Counted from the stretch's first letter, positions 7,867 through 16,190 are shown. The stretch is DNA of 32,931 nt from CAVQND01 sp964653485 (GCA_964653485.1 CAZZFF010000070.1:1-32931); one strand, 5' to 3'. Numbers and translations are program-made. Notes: generated by a model from the sequence alone, not told the origin.

Positions 7867-9255
7867 ATGAATGCGCTGCTTCTGACCGGCGGGCGGGTGA
7901 TCGACCCGGCCAATCACTTGGACGCTCAGGCGGACCTGCTCATCTGCGAGGAGAGAATCGCCGCCTTGGGTCCCGAAGCGGCCGCCCAGGCCCCTCCGGG
8001 AGCCGCGCGCCTCGATGTGAAGGGACGGGTCGTGTGTCCGGGGTTGATCGATATGCACGTGCATTTGCGCGAGCCGGGCCAGACTGCCAAAGAGACCATG
8101 GCCACCGGCACCGCCGCCGCCGCGCGCGGCGGTTTCACCTCGGTTCTATGCATGCCCAACACCTCGCCCGCCATCGATAACTCGGGAACCGTGGCGCTCA
8201 TCCATGAGCTGGCCGCCACCCACGGCCGGGTGAACGTGTTCGTGGCGGGCGCCATCACCCGGAATGGCGCCGGCCAGGAGCTGGCCTCCATCGGCTCGCT
8301 CAAGAAAGCGGGCGTCGTCGCCATCACCGACGACGGCAGTTGTGTCCAAAGCAACGAGTTGATGCGACGGGCCCTGGAATACGCGAAAATGTTCAACCTG
8401 CCGGTGCTGGACCATTGCCAGGATGTCAGCCTGGTCGCCGATGGCGTGATGCATGAAGGCTATTGGAGCACCGCTCTCGGACTGCGCGGCTGGCCGGGCG
8501 CCGGAGAGGAATTGATGGTGGCGCGGGACATTCTCCTGGCCGAAATAACCGGAGCGCGCGCCCATTGCCAGCACGTCAGCACCGCCGGCAGCGTGCGCCT
8601 GCTGCGCGTCGCCAAACAGCGCGGCCTGCCCGTCACTGCGGAGGCCTGTCCCCACCACTTCACCCTCACCGATGCCGCCGTCGCGGGCAGCGAGAAATTC
8701 TGGGGCACGGATGGAAAAGGCATCTTCGGCTTCGATCCCGCCCGCAACGACCGCCCCGTCTGGCCCGCTTACGACACCAACTTCAAGATGAACCCCCCTT
8801 TGGGCTCAGGCTCGGACCGGGCGGCCGTCATCGAGGGGTTGGCGGACGGGACAACCGACATCCTGGCCAGCGACCATGCGCCGCACTGCGATTACGAAAA
8901 GCAAGTCGAGTTCGACTACGCCCCCTTTGGCGTCACCGGCCTCGAAACCGAGTTGGCCTTGGCGTTGATGCAACTCTATCATTCCAAACGGTTGTCCCTC
9001 GCGGAATTGGTCGCCAAATTCACTACGGCCCCCGCCCGGTTGCTTGACGTGCCCAAGGGGACCCTCGGCCTGGGGGCCGACGCGGACGTCACCGTGCTGG
9101 ACCCGGACCTCGAGTGGGTATTTGACAAGAGCGCCAGCGCGAGCAAATCTATCAACAGCCCGTTTTACGGGTGGCGGCTCAAAGGCAAGGCCGTGGCGAC
9201 GATTGTGCGCGGCAAAATCGCATGGGTTGACCGGACCCAAGTGCCCGGAGCCTGA
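7867..9255 (+). CDS. pyrC: Dihydroorotase (multifunctional-complex/type I class)
   Basis: This 462-residue amidohydrolase should cyclise N-carbamoyl-aspartate to dihydroorotate in pyrimidine synthesis. Metal-site motifs are HVHLREPG (H64, H66), the MPNT substrate segment, and SDHAPH (S335-H340) near the C-terminus. Length and motifs match the longer type I enzymes rather than the E. coli type. The ATG at 7867 places the N-terminus correctly; an in-frame GTG at 7849 is possible but lies within the putative promoter. No pyrB, the usual partner, is adjacent. The next gene begins 24 nt downstream on the same strand, so they may be co-transcribed. Confidence 0.94.
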   Translation: MNALLLTGGRVIDPANHLDAQADLLICEERIAALGPEAAAQAPPGAARLDVKGRVVCPGLIDMHVHLREPGQTAKETMATGTAAAARGGFTSVLCMPNTSPAIDNSGTVALIHELAATHGRVNVFVAGAITRNGAGQELASIGSLKKAGVVAITDDGSCVQSNELMRRALEYAKMFNLPVLDHCQDVSLVADGVMHEGYWSTALGLRGWPGAGEELMVARDILLAEITGARAHCQHVSTAGSVRLLRVAKQRGLPVTAEACPHHFTLTDAAVAGSEKFWGTDGKGIFGFDPARNDRPVWPAYDTNFKMNPPLGSGSDRAAVIEGLADGTTDILASDHAPHCDYEKQVEFDYAPFGVTGLETELALALMQLYHSKRLSLAELVAKFTTAPARLLDVPKGTLGLGADADVTVLDPDLEWVFDKSASASKSINSPFYGWRLKGKAVATIVRGKIAWVDRTQVPGA

Positions 9256-9279
9256 GCCGGCTCGAAATGGAATGAAGCT

Positions 9280-9726
9280 ATGAAGATGATTGCAGTTGCG
9301 TTGATGGCATGTTGGGCGCTGGCGCAGGCCGGCGCTACGGAATTGGAGTGGATGACCGACCTGACCAAAGCCCAGACCAAGGCCAAAGAGGATAACCGCC
9401 TTGTCCTCATGGATTTCACCGGCTCGGACTGGTGCCCTTGGTGCATCAAGCTCCGCAAGGAGGTCTTCTCAACGCCCCAGTTCACCGATTACGCCCAGAC
9501 AAACCTCGTGGCCGTCGAAGTCGATTTCCCCCGCCAGAAGCAGCAATCCGCCGAATTGAAAAAGGCCAACAGGGCGCTCCAGGCCAAATACAAAATACAG
9601 GGCTACCCGACCGTTATTGTCCTGAACAGCCAGGGCAAGAAAATTGGCGAGTTGGGCTATGAAGAAGGCGGCCCCACGGCTTTCATCGCGAAAATCGAGG
9701 CCCTCAAGGCGAAGGACAAACAGTAA
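9280..9726 (+). CDS. Exported thioredoxin-like protein (CPWC)
   Basis: 148 residues. An N-terminal signal peptide (hydrophobic stretch about 3-18, small residues at AGAT near 17-20) suggests export to the periplasm. The thioredoxin fold is indicated by LVLMDFTGSDWCPWC, with redox pair C52-P-W-C55, and by the cis-Pro segment IQGYPTVIVLNSQGK. This resembles the thioredoxin_7/DUF255-like small periplasmic thioredoxins common in Bacteroidetes and the PVC group. The likely role is disulfide reduction or isomerisation; the partner is unknown. ATG at 9280 is chosen; a second ATG two codons later is equally possible. No strong ribosome binding site is seen. Confidence 0.85.
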   Translation: MKMIAVALMACWALAQAGATELEWMTDLTKAQTKAKEDNRLVLMDFTGSDWCPWCIKLRKEVFSTPQFTDYAQTNLVAVEVDFPRQKQQSAELKKANRALQAKYKIQGYPTVIVLNSQGKKIGELGYEEGGPTAFIAKIEALKAKDKQ

Positions 9727-9873
9727 TCCGCTGAATCAGTCCATCCGAGCCGCGCTCCGGCTTCTCTGCCGGATGTCTGGAGCCTGCGGCCTCTGAGTGC
9801 CGGGCGTGACCGCCTCACGCTCCTCGCGATCTGCGTCCCCCCCAAGCCTCCCGAGCCTGGGGTTCACCCTTCC

Positions 9874-9913
9874 AGTGGTCATGAACGTCATCGTATTTAT
9901 GTTCATGACCACT
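9874..9913. repeat. Perfect 13-bp inverted repeat upstream of the sigma-54 promoter
   Basis: AGTGGTCATGAAC (9874-9886) is repeated inverted at 9901-9913 around a 14-nt spacer. Each arm contains the 6-bp palindrome TCATGA (9879-9884 and 9903-9908). No T-tract follows on either strand, so it is not a standard terminator. The centre lies about 170 bp before the predicted flagellar transcription start, a distance compatible with an activator site. It could instead be a dispersed hairpin element. Confidence 0.75.
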
Positions 9914-10036
9914 TAGTCCCGCCCAATCCGTTTCTTCCGCGCAAGTCTTGCCTAGCCGGAATCGAAGGGGGGACGTTTTTTCCCTCCCGATGCGTCTCCG
10001 GCATTGGAAGCGGCAAGTTTTCCCGCCGGACGGGGC

Positions 10037-10052
10037 TGGCACCGCTGTTGCT
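10037..10052 (+). promoter_or_regulatory. Sigma-54 (RpoN) promoter of the flagellar operon
   Basis: TGGCAC (10037-10042), N5, TTGCT (10048-10052) matches the -24/-12 consensus TGGCAC-N5-TTGCW, with invariant GG and GC correctly spaced. Transcription should start near 10063, giving a leader of only about 14 nt before the flgB ATG. The position directly upstream of the first flagellar gene supports function. Confidence 0.8.
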
Positions 10053-10076
10053 TCACGTGAGCTTGGCATTGTTCTC

Positions 10077-10460
10077 ATGATCGAAGCGTTATTCAACCAA
10101 CCGAGTTACCTGGGCGCCAAGCGGATGCTGGATGCGCTGGCCGTCAGGCACGAGGCGCTGGCGGCCAATGTGGCCAACGCCGAGACGCCTCACTACAAGA
10201 GGATTGACCTGGCCCCATCCTTTCGCGCGGAGCTTCAAAGCGCCTTGGCCAGCCGCGACGCCGCCAGTCTGAGCACCCTGCAGCCGCGCGTCTCCGTAGA
10301 TGCCAGCGCGCTGCCCCTGAACCGCGACGGCAACACGGTCAACCTCGAACACGAACTGGTCGAGCTCGGCCAAAACACCCTTCAGCACACGGTCGAAACC
10401 CAAATGGTCAGCGCCGCCTTGGCCAAGCTCCGCTTGGCCATCACAGGCAAGGCGGCCTGA
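10077..10460 (+). CDS. flgB: Flagellar basal-body rod protein FlgB
   Basis: 127 residues, normal for FlgB, a proximal rod subunit exported through the flagellar type III apparatus. The rod-family N-terminal motif reads LAANVANAETPHYKRID (about 26-42), and the C-terminal helix ends QMVSAALAKLRLAITGK. ATG at 10077 is chosen because it gives the usual short N-terminus; an open frame continues upstream to 9948 but would cross the sigma-54 promoter. First gene of the flagellar cluster; flgC follows after 56 nt. Confidence 0.93.
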   Translation: MIEALFNQPSYLGAKRMLDALAVRHEALAANVANAETPHYKRIDLAPSFRAELQSALASRDAASLSTLQPRVSVDASALPLNRDGNTVNLEHELVELGQNTLQHTVETQMVSAALAKLRLAITGKAA

Positions 10461-10516
10461 GTAGTCAACACACGATTTAATGTCCGCGTCATCTTGCATC
10501 GGCTCCTAAACCGCTT

Positions 10517-10948
10517 ATGCTGAACATCATCCCCAGCCTCGCCAGCACGACCGCTGCCTTGGACGCGGAAAGCACGCGCCTGGAAGTCATCTCCCAGAAC
10601 ATCGCCAACGCCAACACCACGCGTGGACCCGACGGTCGTCCCTACCAGCGGCAGGAGGTGGTCTTTGAGAACGCGCTCCAACAGGCCAAGGCCGCCAACG
10701 GCGCGGCTCCCGGCCTCGTCGCCCCACAGGTGGCCAGCATCCAAAAAGACCCGCGGCCCGGCCGCTCCGTTTATCAGCCCGGCCACCCCGATGCCGATGC
10801 CAACGGCATGGTTCAGTTTCCCAATGTGGATATCTACGAGGAAATGGCCGATATGATCGTCGCTTCTCGCACCTACGAGGCCAACCTGGCGGTGTTGAAG
10901 AATGGTCGCTCAATGGCCTTGCAGGACCTCTCCATTGGCAAGCACTAA
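10517..10948 (+). CDS. flgC: Flagellar basal-body rod protein FlgC
   Basis: 143 residues. The N-terminal rod motif ISQNIANANTTRGPDG and the strongly conserved C-terminal region (VDIYEEMADMIVASRTYEAN, then LKNGRSMALQDLSIGK) identify FlgC, another proximal rod subunit. Length is normal. It sits between flgB and fliE, with 56 and 78 nt spacers in which I see no promoter. No clear Shine-Dalgarno precedes the ATG. Confidence 0.95.
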   Translation: MLNIIPSLASTTAALDAESTRLEVISQNIANANTTRGPDGRPYQRQEVVFENALQQAKAANGAAPGLVAPQVASIQKDPRPGRSVYQPGHPDADANGMVQFPNVDIYEEMADMIVASRTYEANLAVLKNGRSMALQDLSIGKH

Positions 10949-11026
10949 ACCCAACTCGCCTTTGAAATGACACTCATTCGCTTGTCCTCTGAACCCCTGG
11001 CCTCGTGGTTCGTCCGCATTTGACCC

Positions 11027-11413
11027 GTGAACGCCATCACCTCGATCCGCCAACTCTGGTCGGGAACCCCCTTGGTTCCGGCCGGATCGGCTGAGGAGAC
11101 GGCGTCCGCGTCCGGCTCGATTCCGGCGGCCGAACTGCGCCAGCTTAACGCGGCCCAGCCGGGGGCCTCAGTCTCCGGCGTCCAGCCTCCGGAAACCTCC
11201 TTTGCGGGCCTGCTCGGGCAAATGGTGGAGGGTGTCAACGCCAAACAAGGCATCGCAGCCCAGGCGCTCCAGGACCTCCAGGGCGGGCAGACCGTCTCCC
11301 TGCACCAGGCTATGATCGCCGCCGAGGAAGCCAACGTGTCATTTCAGTTGATGGTGGAAGTGCGCAACAGGTTGTTGGACTCCTACCAGGAACTCATGCG
11401 CCTGCAGGTCTGA
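11027..11413 (+). CDS. fliE: Flagellar hook-basal body complex protein FliE
   Basis: 128 residues from a GTG start. FliE connects the MS-ring to the rod. The conserved C-terminal half is plain: SFAGLLGQMVEGVNAKQ, VSLHQAMIAAEEANVSFQLM, VRNRLLDSYQELMRLQV. The N-terminal 55 residues are Ala/Ser/Gly-rich and variable, somewhat longer than in many FliE proteins. No in-frame ATG lies between the GTG and the conserved region, which supports the start. fliF begins 17 nt after the stop. Confidence 0.92.
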   Translation: MNAITSIRQLWSGTPLVPAGSAEETASASGSIPAAELRQLNAAQPGASVSGVQPPETSFAGLLGQMVEGVNAKQGIAAQALQDLQGGQTVSLHQAMIAAEEANVSFQLMVEVRNRLLDSYQELMRLQV

Positions 11414-11430
11414 GTCGCGGCCCCTAACCG

Positions 11431-13110
11431 ATGAACCAAAACATTGCAGCCAAGCTCGGACGGCAGTTCCAGGACATCTGGAAACAACTGGGCGCCAACC
11501 AGCGGGTCAGCGTCGTGCTCGCGACCGGGGCGCTGCTCCTGGGAGTCATCGGCGTCGCCTGGTGGTCGAGCCGCGCCGAGTACAGCCTTCTCTACGGCAA
11601 GCTTTCCGATGGCGAGGCCTCCAGGGTCATCGCCGCCCTGGATGACGCCAAGGTCCCTTACACCATCGGCTCGGGCGGCAGCTCCATCCTCGTGCCCGCC
11701 CAGAAGGTCCATCTCATCCGCATGCAACTGGCCGGCAAGGGCATCCCCAGGAGTGACGGCGTCGGTTTCGAGATTTTCGACAAACCGAATTTCGGCATCT
11801 CCGACTTCGTCCAACGAGCCAATTACGTCCGCGCCCTCCAGGGCGAGTTGGCCCGAACCATCGCCCAAATCGACGAGGTCGAAAGCGCCCGCGTCATGGT
11901 CGTGCTCCCGGAAAACCGCCTCCTCCTGGACAAAGACAAGCACGCCACCGCGTCCGTCTTCATCCGCCTGAGGGGCAACACCCAGCTCCCCCCCCAGGCC
12001 ATCAATTCCATCCGCTTTCTCGTCGCCAATTCCGTCGAGGGACTCAAGCCCAACTTCGTGAGCCTGGTGGACAACCAGGGCAACGTCCTTTCTGAAAACG
12101 TGGAGAACGACTCCCTCGTGGGCCTGACCTCCACCCAACTCGACGCCCGGCGCAATCTCGAACAATACCTCGCAAAAAAGGCCGAGGGCATGCTCGAAAA
12201 AGTCCTCGGCCCCGGCCAGGCCATCGTTCGCGTCGCCGCCGAGATCAACCTCGATACCGTCCAGCGCACCGAAGAGAAATACGACCCCGATGGCCAGGTC
12301 ATCCGCATGCAGACCAAGGACATCTCCAAAGACGATTCGACCACCGGCAATGCCGCAGAAGCCGTCGGGGTCACCGCCAACACCCCCGGCAATTCCACGA
12401 CCAACTCCGCCGGCGGGCCTTTGACCACCTCGCGCAATACGAAAACCACCGACACCACCCAGTTCGAGTTGAGCAAGACCACCAGCAGCACGGTCCAGAG
12501 CGCCGGCAACCTCAAACGCCTCTCCGTCGCTGTGACGGTGGCTGCCAGGACCCAAGGCATCGGCTCGGCCCGCAAAGTCGTCAATCGCCCGCCTGAGGAA
12601 ATCGAGAAACTCCGCGGCATTGTCAGCAGTGCCCTCGGCATCTCTACCATCCGCGGCGATGAAATCAAACTTGAAGAATTGCCCTTCAACGACGAGTTCG
12701 CTTCCGAAGTCGCCCATCGCCTGGATTCCCAGGAACGGCGCGACTTCTGGTGGACATTGGCCCGGAACCTGGTCTATCCCGCCCTGGCCGCCGGCGTCCT
12801 CCTGTTCTTCTTTCGTCTTTTCAAGCGCACTTCGGTCGAGAGCATTCAAGCGGGCGTGCCCATCGGCCGCCTGGCGATGCACCTGGGCAACGGCCACGGC
12901 AACGGACATGGTAACGGCAACGGCAATGGCAACGGCCATAGCAATGGCAACGGCAACGGCAATCATCATGGCCTGGAGCCTCGCCCCGAGCCGCCCGGCG
13001 GCGTGGTGACTGTCGATGTGCTGAATCAGCTCATCAAGGAGAACCCCCAAAACATGACCCAAGCCATCCGTTCCTGGCTTGACCGCGGTGAAAGCCCGCC
13101 TTCGAGGTGA
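11431..13110 (+). CDS. fliF: Flagellar MS-ring protein FliF
   Basis: 559 residues. FliF builds the membrane ring and export-gate housing. First transmembrane helix about 26-45 (VVLATGALLLGVIGVAWW); ring-building domain with YSLLYGKLSDGEASRVIAAL and the conserved GVGFEIFDKPNFG; second helix about 443-465 (NLVYPALAAGVLLFFF). Residues about 484-514 form a low-complexity linker of Asn, Gly and His encoded by a GGCAAC/GGCAAT-type repeat. It lies just before the C-terminal FliG-binding segment (VVTVDVLNQLIKENPQNMTQAIRSWL). The linker is unusual; the rest is canonical. The stop overlaps the start region of fliG. Confidence 0.95.
   Translation: MNQNIAAKLGRQFQDIWKQLGANQRVSVVLATGALLLGVIGVAWWSSRAEYSLLYGKLSDGEASRVIAALDDAKVPYTIGSGGSSILVPAQKVHLIRMQLAGKGIPRSDGVGFEIFDKPNFGISDFVQRANYVRALQGELARTIAQIDEVESARVMVVLPENRLLLDKDKHATASVFIRLRGNTQLPPQAINSIRFLVANSVEGLKPNFVSLVDNQGNVLSENVENDSLVGLTSTQLDARRNLEQYLAKKAEGMLEKVLGPGQAIVRVAAEINLDTVQRTEEKYDPDGQVIRMQTKDISKDDSTTGNAAEAVGVTANTPGNSTTNSAGGPLTTSRNTKTTDTTQFELSKTTSSTVQSAGNLKRLSVAVTVAARTQGIGSARKVVNRPPEEIEKLRGIVSSALGISTIRGDEIKLEELPFNDEFASEVAHRLDSQERRDFWWTLARNLVYPALAAGVLLFFFRLFKRTSVESIQAGVPIGRLAMHLGNGHGNGHGNGNGNGNGHSNGNGNGNHHGLEPRPEPPGGVVTVDVLNQLIKENPQNMTQAIRSWLDRGESPPSR
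12889..12969 (+). repeat. Hexanucleotide-type microsatellite inside fliF
   Basis: Tandem variants of GGCAAC/GGCAAT interspersed with GGCCAC, GGACAT and GGCCAT encode alternating Gly-Asn and Gly-His in the cytoplasmic linker of FliF. Unit variation shows it is not freshly expanded, but repeat number could vary between strains without shifting the frame. Confidence 0.8.
13104..13110 (+). promoter_or_regulatory. Shine-Dalgarno deciding the fliG start
   Basis: GAGGTGA ends 5 nt before ATG at 13116, whereas the GTG at 13107 and ATG at 13110 overlap the motif itself. This favours 13116 as the fliG start. Confidence 0.55.
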
Positions 13111-13115
13111 TGGCC

Positions 13116-14174
13116 ATGCCAACTCCAGAACTCGCCGGCAGAGCCCCGGGCATGGGCACCGAGAACCCCAAGCTCTCCCGCGTCCAGAAACTCGCCGCCT
13201 TGCTCGTCATCCTCGGACCTGACGCGGCGGCGGAGGTCCTCCGCGGCTTTGACCCCCCCGTCGTTGAGGCCATTTCCGGCGAGATGGCCAAGTTCACCAT
13301 GATCGGCCAGGAACTCCAAAACGAAATCCTGGCCGAATTCTCCGAGGTCGCCCTCGAAGCCGGCACCGCCATCCGCGGCGGAGTCGATGTGACGCGCGTT
13401 ACCCTGGAAAAGGCCATCGGCGTGTTCAAGGCCGCCGAAATCCTGGGCCGCGTCGCCCCGTCCCGCACGACGGTGAGCACCATCAATGAAATCCTGGATA
13501 TGGAGCCGCGGCAGATTTACAACCTCCTTCGCCACGAGCAACCCCAGACTGTCGCCCTGGTCCTTTCCTACTCCAGCGCGGATAAAGCGGCCGAAGCCAT
13601 GTCCTACTTCCAACCGGACCAGCGCGACAAGATACTCGAGCGCATCGCCACGCTCGCGCCTACCCCGGTCGAGGTAGTGGAAAAGGTCGTCGAAATCCTG
13701 GTCGCCAAGCGCGGCGTCAACCGGACCCGGGCCTTGAGCCAAACCGGCGGCGTCAAGTCCGCCGCCGACCTCCTTAACGCGATGGACAACACCCAGGGCA
13801 AGACCGTCCTGGGCTCCATCGAGGAGCGCAACCCGGAACTGGGCCAGGCCATCCGCCACAAGATGTTCACCTTCGAGGACCTCGCCAGCCTGGATGCCAC
13901 CACGCTCCAGCGCATCCTCCGCGAAGTCGACCTGCGCGAGTTGGCCCTTGCCCTCAAGAGCGCGAGCGACAAGCTCAAGACCACGCTCCTGGGCTGCATC
14001 ACCAAGCGCGCCGCCGAATCGGTCGTCGAAGAAATGAGCTTCATGGGACCCGTCCGTTTGCGCGACATCGAAAGCGCCCAAACCCGCGTCATTGACGCCG
14101 TCCGCCGCCTCGAAGCCGACGGCAACGTCGACCTGAGCCAAATCCGCAAGGAGGGCCGCTATGAGATGGTGTAA
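13116..14174 (+). CDS. fliG: Flagellar motor switch protein FliG
   Basis: 352 residues. FliG is the C-ring subunit that binds FliF and receives torque from the stator. The N-terminal domain carries KLAALLVILGPDAAAEVLRGF; the middle domain has the EHPQ-type motif (HEQPQTVALVLSYSSADKAAE); the C-terminal torque domain has MFTFEDLASLDATTLQRIL, REVDLRELALALKSAS and the ending VDLSQIRKEGRYEMV. Length is normal. ATG at 13116 is preferred for its Shine-Dalgarno; GTG 13107 and ATG 13110 are alternatives overlapping the fliF stop. fliH starts inside the last codons of fliG. Confidence 0.96.
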   Translation: MPTPELAGRAPGMGTENPKLSRVQKLAALLVILGPDAAAEVLRGFDPPVVEAISGEMAKFTMIGQELQNEILAEFSEVALEAGTAIRGGVDVTRVTLEKAIGVFKAAEILGRVAPSRTTVSTINEILDMEPRQIYNLLRHEQPQTVALVLSYSSADKAAEAMSYFQPDQRDKILERIATLAPTPVEVVEKVVEILVAKRGVNRTRALSQTGGVKSAADLLNAMDNTQGKTVLGSIEERNPELGQAIRHKMFTFEDLASLDATTLQRILREVDLRELALALKSASDKLKTTLLGCITKRAAESVVEEMSFMGPVRLRDIESAQTRVIDAVRRLEADGNVDLSQIRKEGRYEMV

Positions 14175-14754
14175 GTCCATCGTTTCCACCCCTCCGCTCC
14201 TCCAAGTGCGCCTTGTTTCTCAAAACCCTTCCCTCAACCGCGAGGCCGCCCAGGCGCGCGAAAGCCAACTCGAACGGGCCGCTTACGAACGGGGACTTGC
14301 CGAGGGTGAAAAACGTCTCGCCGGCCAACTCCTCCGGCAGCGGGCTGAACTCATCGGCCTCCAAAACGGCGTCCTTGCTTCCTTGCGCCAGGCTGTCCCT
14401 CAAGTCGTCGCCCAGTGCGAGTCCGGCCTGATTGAACTGGCCCTCGAGGTTGCCCGGAAACTCGTCTCCGGCCTGCCCATTTCCCTCGACATGGTCGAAA
14501 CCGCCGTCCGCGCCGCCATCGCCCAGGTCGAGGAAAAGACCGAGTTCGACATCTTCCTGAACCCCGAAGACCTGGCCCTCCTGCGACAGTGCAATTCCCC
14601 TGTGCTGCTGCCCGCGCCAGGCAACGAAGCCGTCCAGTTCCATGATTCCGCCGAGGTCTCCCGCGGCGGTTGTCTGGTCCAGACCCGTTTCGGCGCCATT
14701 GATGCCCGCCGAGAGACCAAGCTCGAGCTAATCCGCCAATCCCTTGCCCGATGA
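14161..14754 (+). CDS. fliH: Flagellar export apparatus protein FliH
   Basis: 197 residues. FliH is the peripheral stalk and regulator of the FliI ATPase. A charged coiled-coil N-terminal half (EAAQARESQLERAAYERGLA, about 25-75) precedes the conserved C-terminal FliH/YscL-like domain (ELALEVARKLVSGLP; VSRGGCLVQTRFGAIDARRE). ATG at 14161 overlaps the fliG 3' end by 14 nt and is preceded by a strong AAGGAGGG about 5 nt upstream, one of the few clear ribosome binding sites here. The stop overlaps the fliI ATG. Confidence 0.9.
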   Translation: MRWCKSIVSTPPLLQVRLVSQNPSLNREAAQARESQLERAAYERGLAEGEKRLAGQLLRQRAELIGLQNGVLASLRQAVPQVVAQCESGLIELALEVARKLVSGLPISLDMVETAVRAAIAQVEEKTEFDIFLNPEDLALLRQCNSPVLLPAPGNEAVQFHDSAEVSRGGCLVQTRFGAIDARRETKLELIRQSLAR

Positions 14755-16190
14755 ACGGTCCCTTCCAGGAACCCGCGCCTTGCCTTGCTCCGCCGCCCTT
14801 GTCCGGCGAACCCGCGCTCGGGGCCTCTGCCCGCCCAATGCCGCGATCCCTGGCCTCCGCCCTGGCGTCCGTCCGGAAAGTACGCCCTGTCGAGGCGCGC
14901 GGACGTGTGGTCCAGCTCATCGGTCTTGTCGTCGAATCCGAAGGCCCCCTGGCGGCCGTCGGCGAGGTCTGCCGCATCGAGTCGGCCCGCCGCGACAGCA
15001 CCACTCTGGCGGAGGTCGTTGGGTTTCGCGACCACCACCTCCTTCTCATGCCCCTGGACGCGGTGCATGGCATCCACCCCGGCAGCGAAGTCGTGGCCAC
15101 CGGCGCCCCGCTCTCCATCGATGTCGGAGATGACCTTAAAGGCCGCGTCATCGATGGCCTCGGCCGGCCCATCGATGGCCAGGGCCCGATTCGCGGCCCT
15201 CACCCCGTTGGTCTCTATCTGCCGCCGCCCCATCCGCTCAAACGCCAGCGCATCCGCAGTGTCTTTCGTACCGGCATCAAAGCCGTCGATGCCTTCGTGC
15301 CCTGCGGCCGCGGCCAGCGCCTGGGCATCTTCGCCGGCAGCGGCGTCGGCAAGTCCACACTCCTGGGCATGATGGCCAGCCGCGCGGAGGCCGACGTCAA
15401 CGTCATCGCTCTCATCGGTGAGCGCGGACGCGAAGTCCGGGACTTCCTCGAGAAAGACCTCGACGAGGCGGGCCGTCGCAAATCGGTCCTCGTCGTCGCG
15501 ACCTCCAATGAACCCGCCCTGGCCCGCGTCAAGGGGGCCTTCCTGGCGATGGCCATCGCCGAACATTTCCGCGGCCAGGGGCGGAACGTCCTCCTCATGA
15601 TGGATTCAGTCACCCGCTTCGCCATGGCCCAGCGCGAAATCGGCCTGGCCATTGGCGAGCCCGCTACGACCCGCGGCTATACACCCTCGGTGTTCTCCCT
15701 CCTCCCCCAGTTGCTCGAACGCGCCGGCGCCGGCGAGCAGGGCACCATCACCGGTCTCTTTACTGTCCTCGTCGAAGCCGACGATATGAACGACCCGGTT
15801 GCCGACGCGGTGCGCTCGATCCTGGACGGCCACATCGTGCTCTCCCGCGACCTGGCTACCCAAAATCACTACCCCGCCATCGAGGTGCTCGATAGCGTCA
15901 GCCGCCTGGCTCGCGAGTTGCACACCCCGGCGCAACTGGACCTGACCGCCCGCGCCCGCGAGCAACTGGCCGTGTACCGAAGAAACCAGGACCTCATCAA
16001 CATCGGCGCCTATCCCGCCGGAAGCAACCCCGCTATCGACCAGGCCATTGCCAGGCACGAGCCGTTGCGGCAGTTCCTTCGCCAGGATGTGGGCGAAGGG
16101 TTCTCTCTCGAACAAACCTGGTCCTGCCTCGACAAGACCCTTGCCCCTCTCCAAAAGCCTAAGCCCGCAACGCCCGTCAAATCCGGATGA
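14751..16190 (+). CDS. fliI: Flagellum-specific ATPase FliI
   Basis: 479 residues. FliI powers and organises type III export of flagellar substrates. It belongs to the F1-ATPase beta-like family: Walker A GSGVGKST (196-203), a Walker-B segment NVLLMMDSVTRFA, and the FliI/YscN signature PSVFSLLPQLLERAG. The N-terminal 35 residues are Pro/Ala-rich and variable. The ATG overlaps the fliH stop (ATGA), and fliJ starts within the fliI stop in the same way, so the fliHIJ soluble export complex is translationally coupled. Confidence 0.97.
   Translation: MNGPFQEPAPCLAPPPLSGEPALGASARPMPRSLASALASVRKVRPVEARGRVVQLIGLVVESEGPLAAVGEVCRIESARRDSTTLAEVVGFRDHHLLLMPLDAVHGIHPGSEVVATGAPLSIDVGDDLKGRVIDGLGRPIDGQGPIRGPHPVGLYLPPPHPLKRQRIRSVFRTGIKAVDAFVPCGRGQRLGIFAGSGVGKSTLLGMMASRAEADVNVIALIGERGREVRDFLEKDLDEAGRRKSVLVVATSNEPALARVKGAFLAMAIAEHFRGQGRNVLLMMDSVTRFAMAQREIGLAIGEPATTRGYTPSVFSLLPQLLERAGAGEQGTITGLFTVLVEADDMNDPVADAVRSILDGHIVLSRDLATQNHYPAIEVLDSVSRLARELHTPAQLDLTARAREQLAVYRRNQDLINIGAYPAGSNPAIDQAIARHEPLRQFLRQDVGEGFSLEQTWSCLDKTLAPLQKPKPATPVKSG

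Larger units (their letters stand above)
9727..10076. other. 350-bp intergenic region upstream of the flagellar operon
   Basis: No credible gene. It holds a short hairpin just after the thioredoxin-like gene (TCCGGC...GCCGGA, 9756-9773, no T-run, so a poor terminator), a perfect 13-bp inverted repeat (9874-9913) and a sigma-54 promoter match (10037-10052). Open frames here do not look coding. Confidence 0.7.

Noticed and set aside
9756..9773. Hairpin TCCGGC/GCCGGA as terminator of the thioredoxin-like gene
   Set aside because: Only 6 bp and not followed by a T-run, so it cannot be supported as an intrinsic terminator.
11383..13122. 579-codon minus-strand frame opposite fliF
   Set aside because: Shadow of fliF; repeats of Val/Ala/Met mirror the Gly-Asn microsatellite and no family is recognisable.
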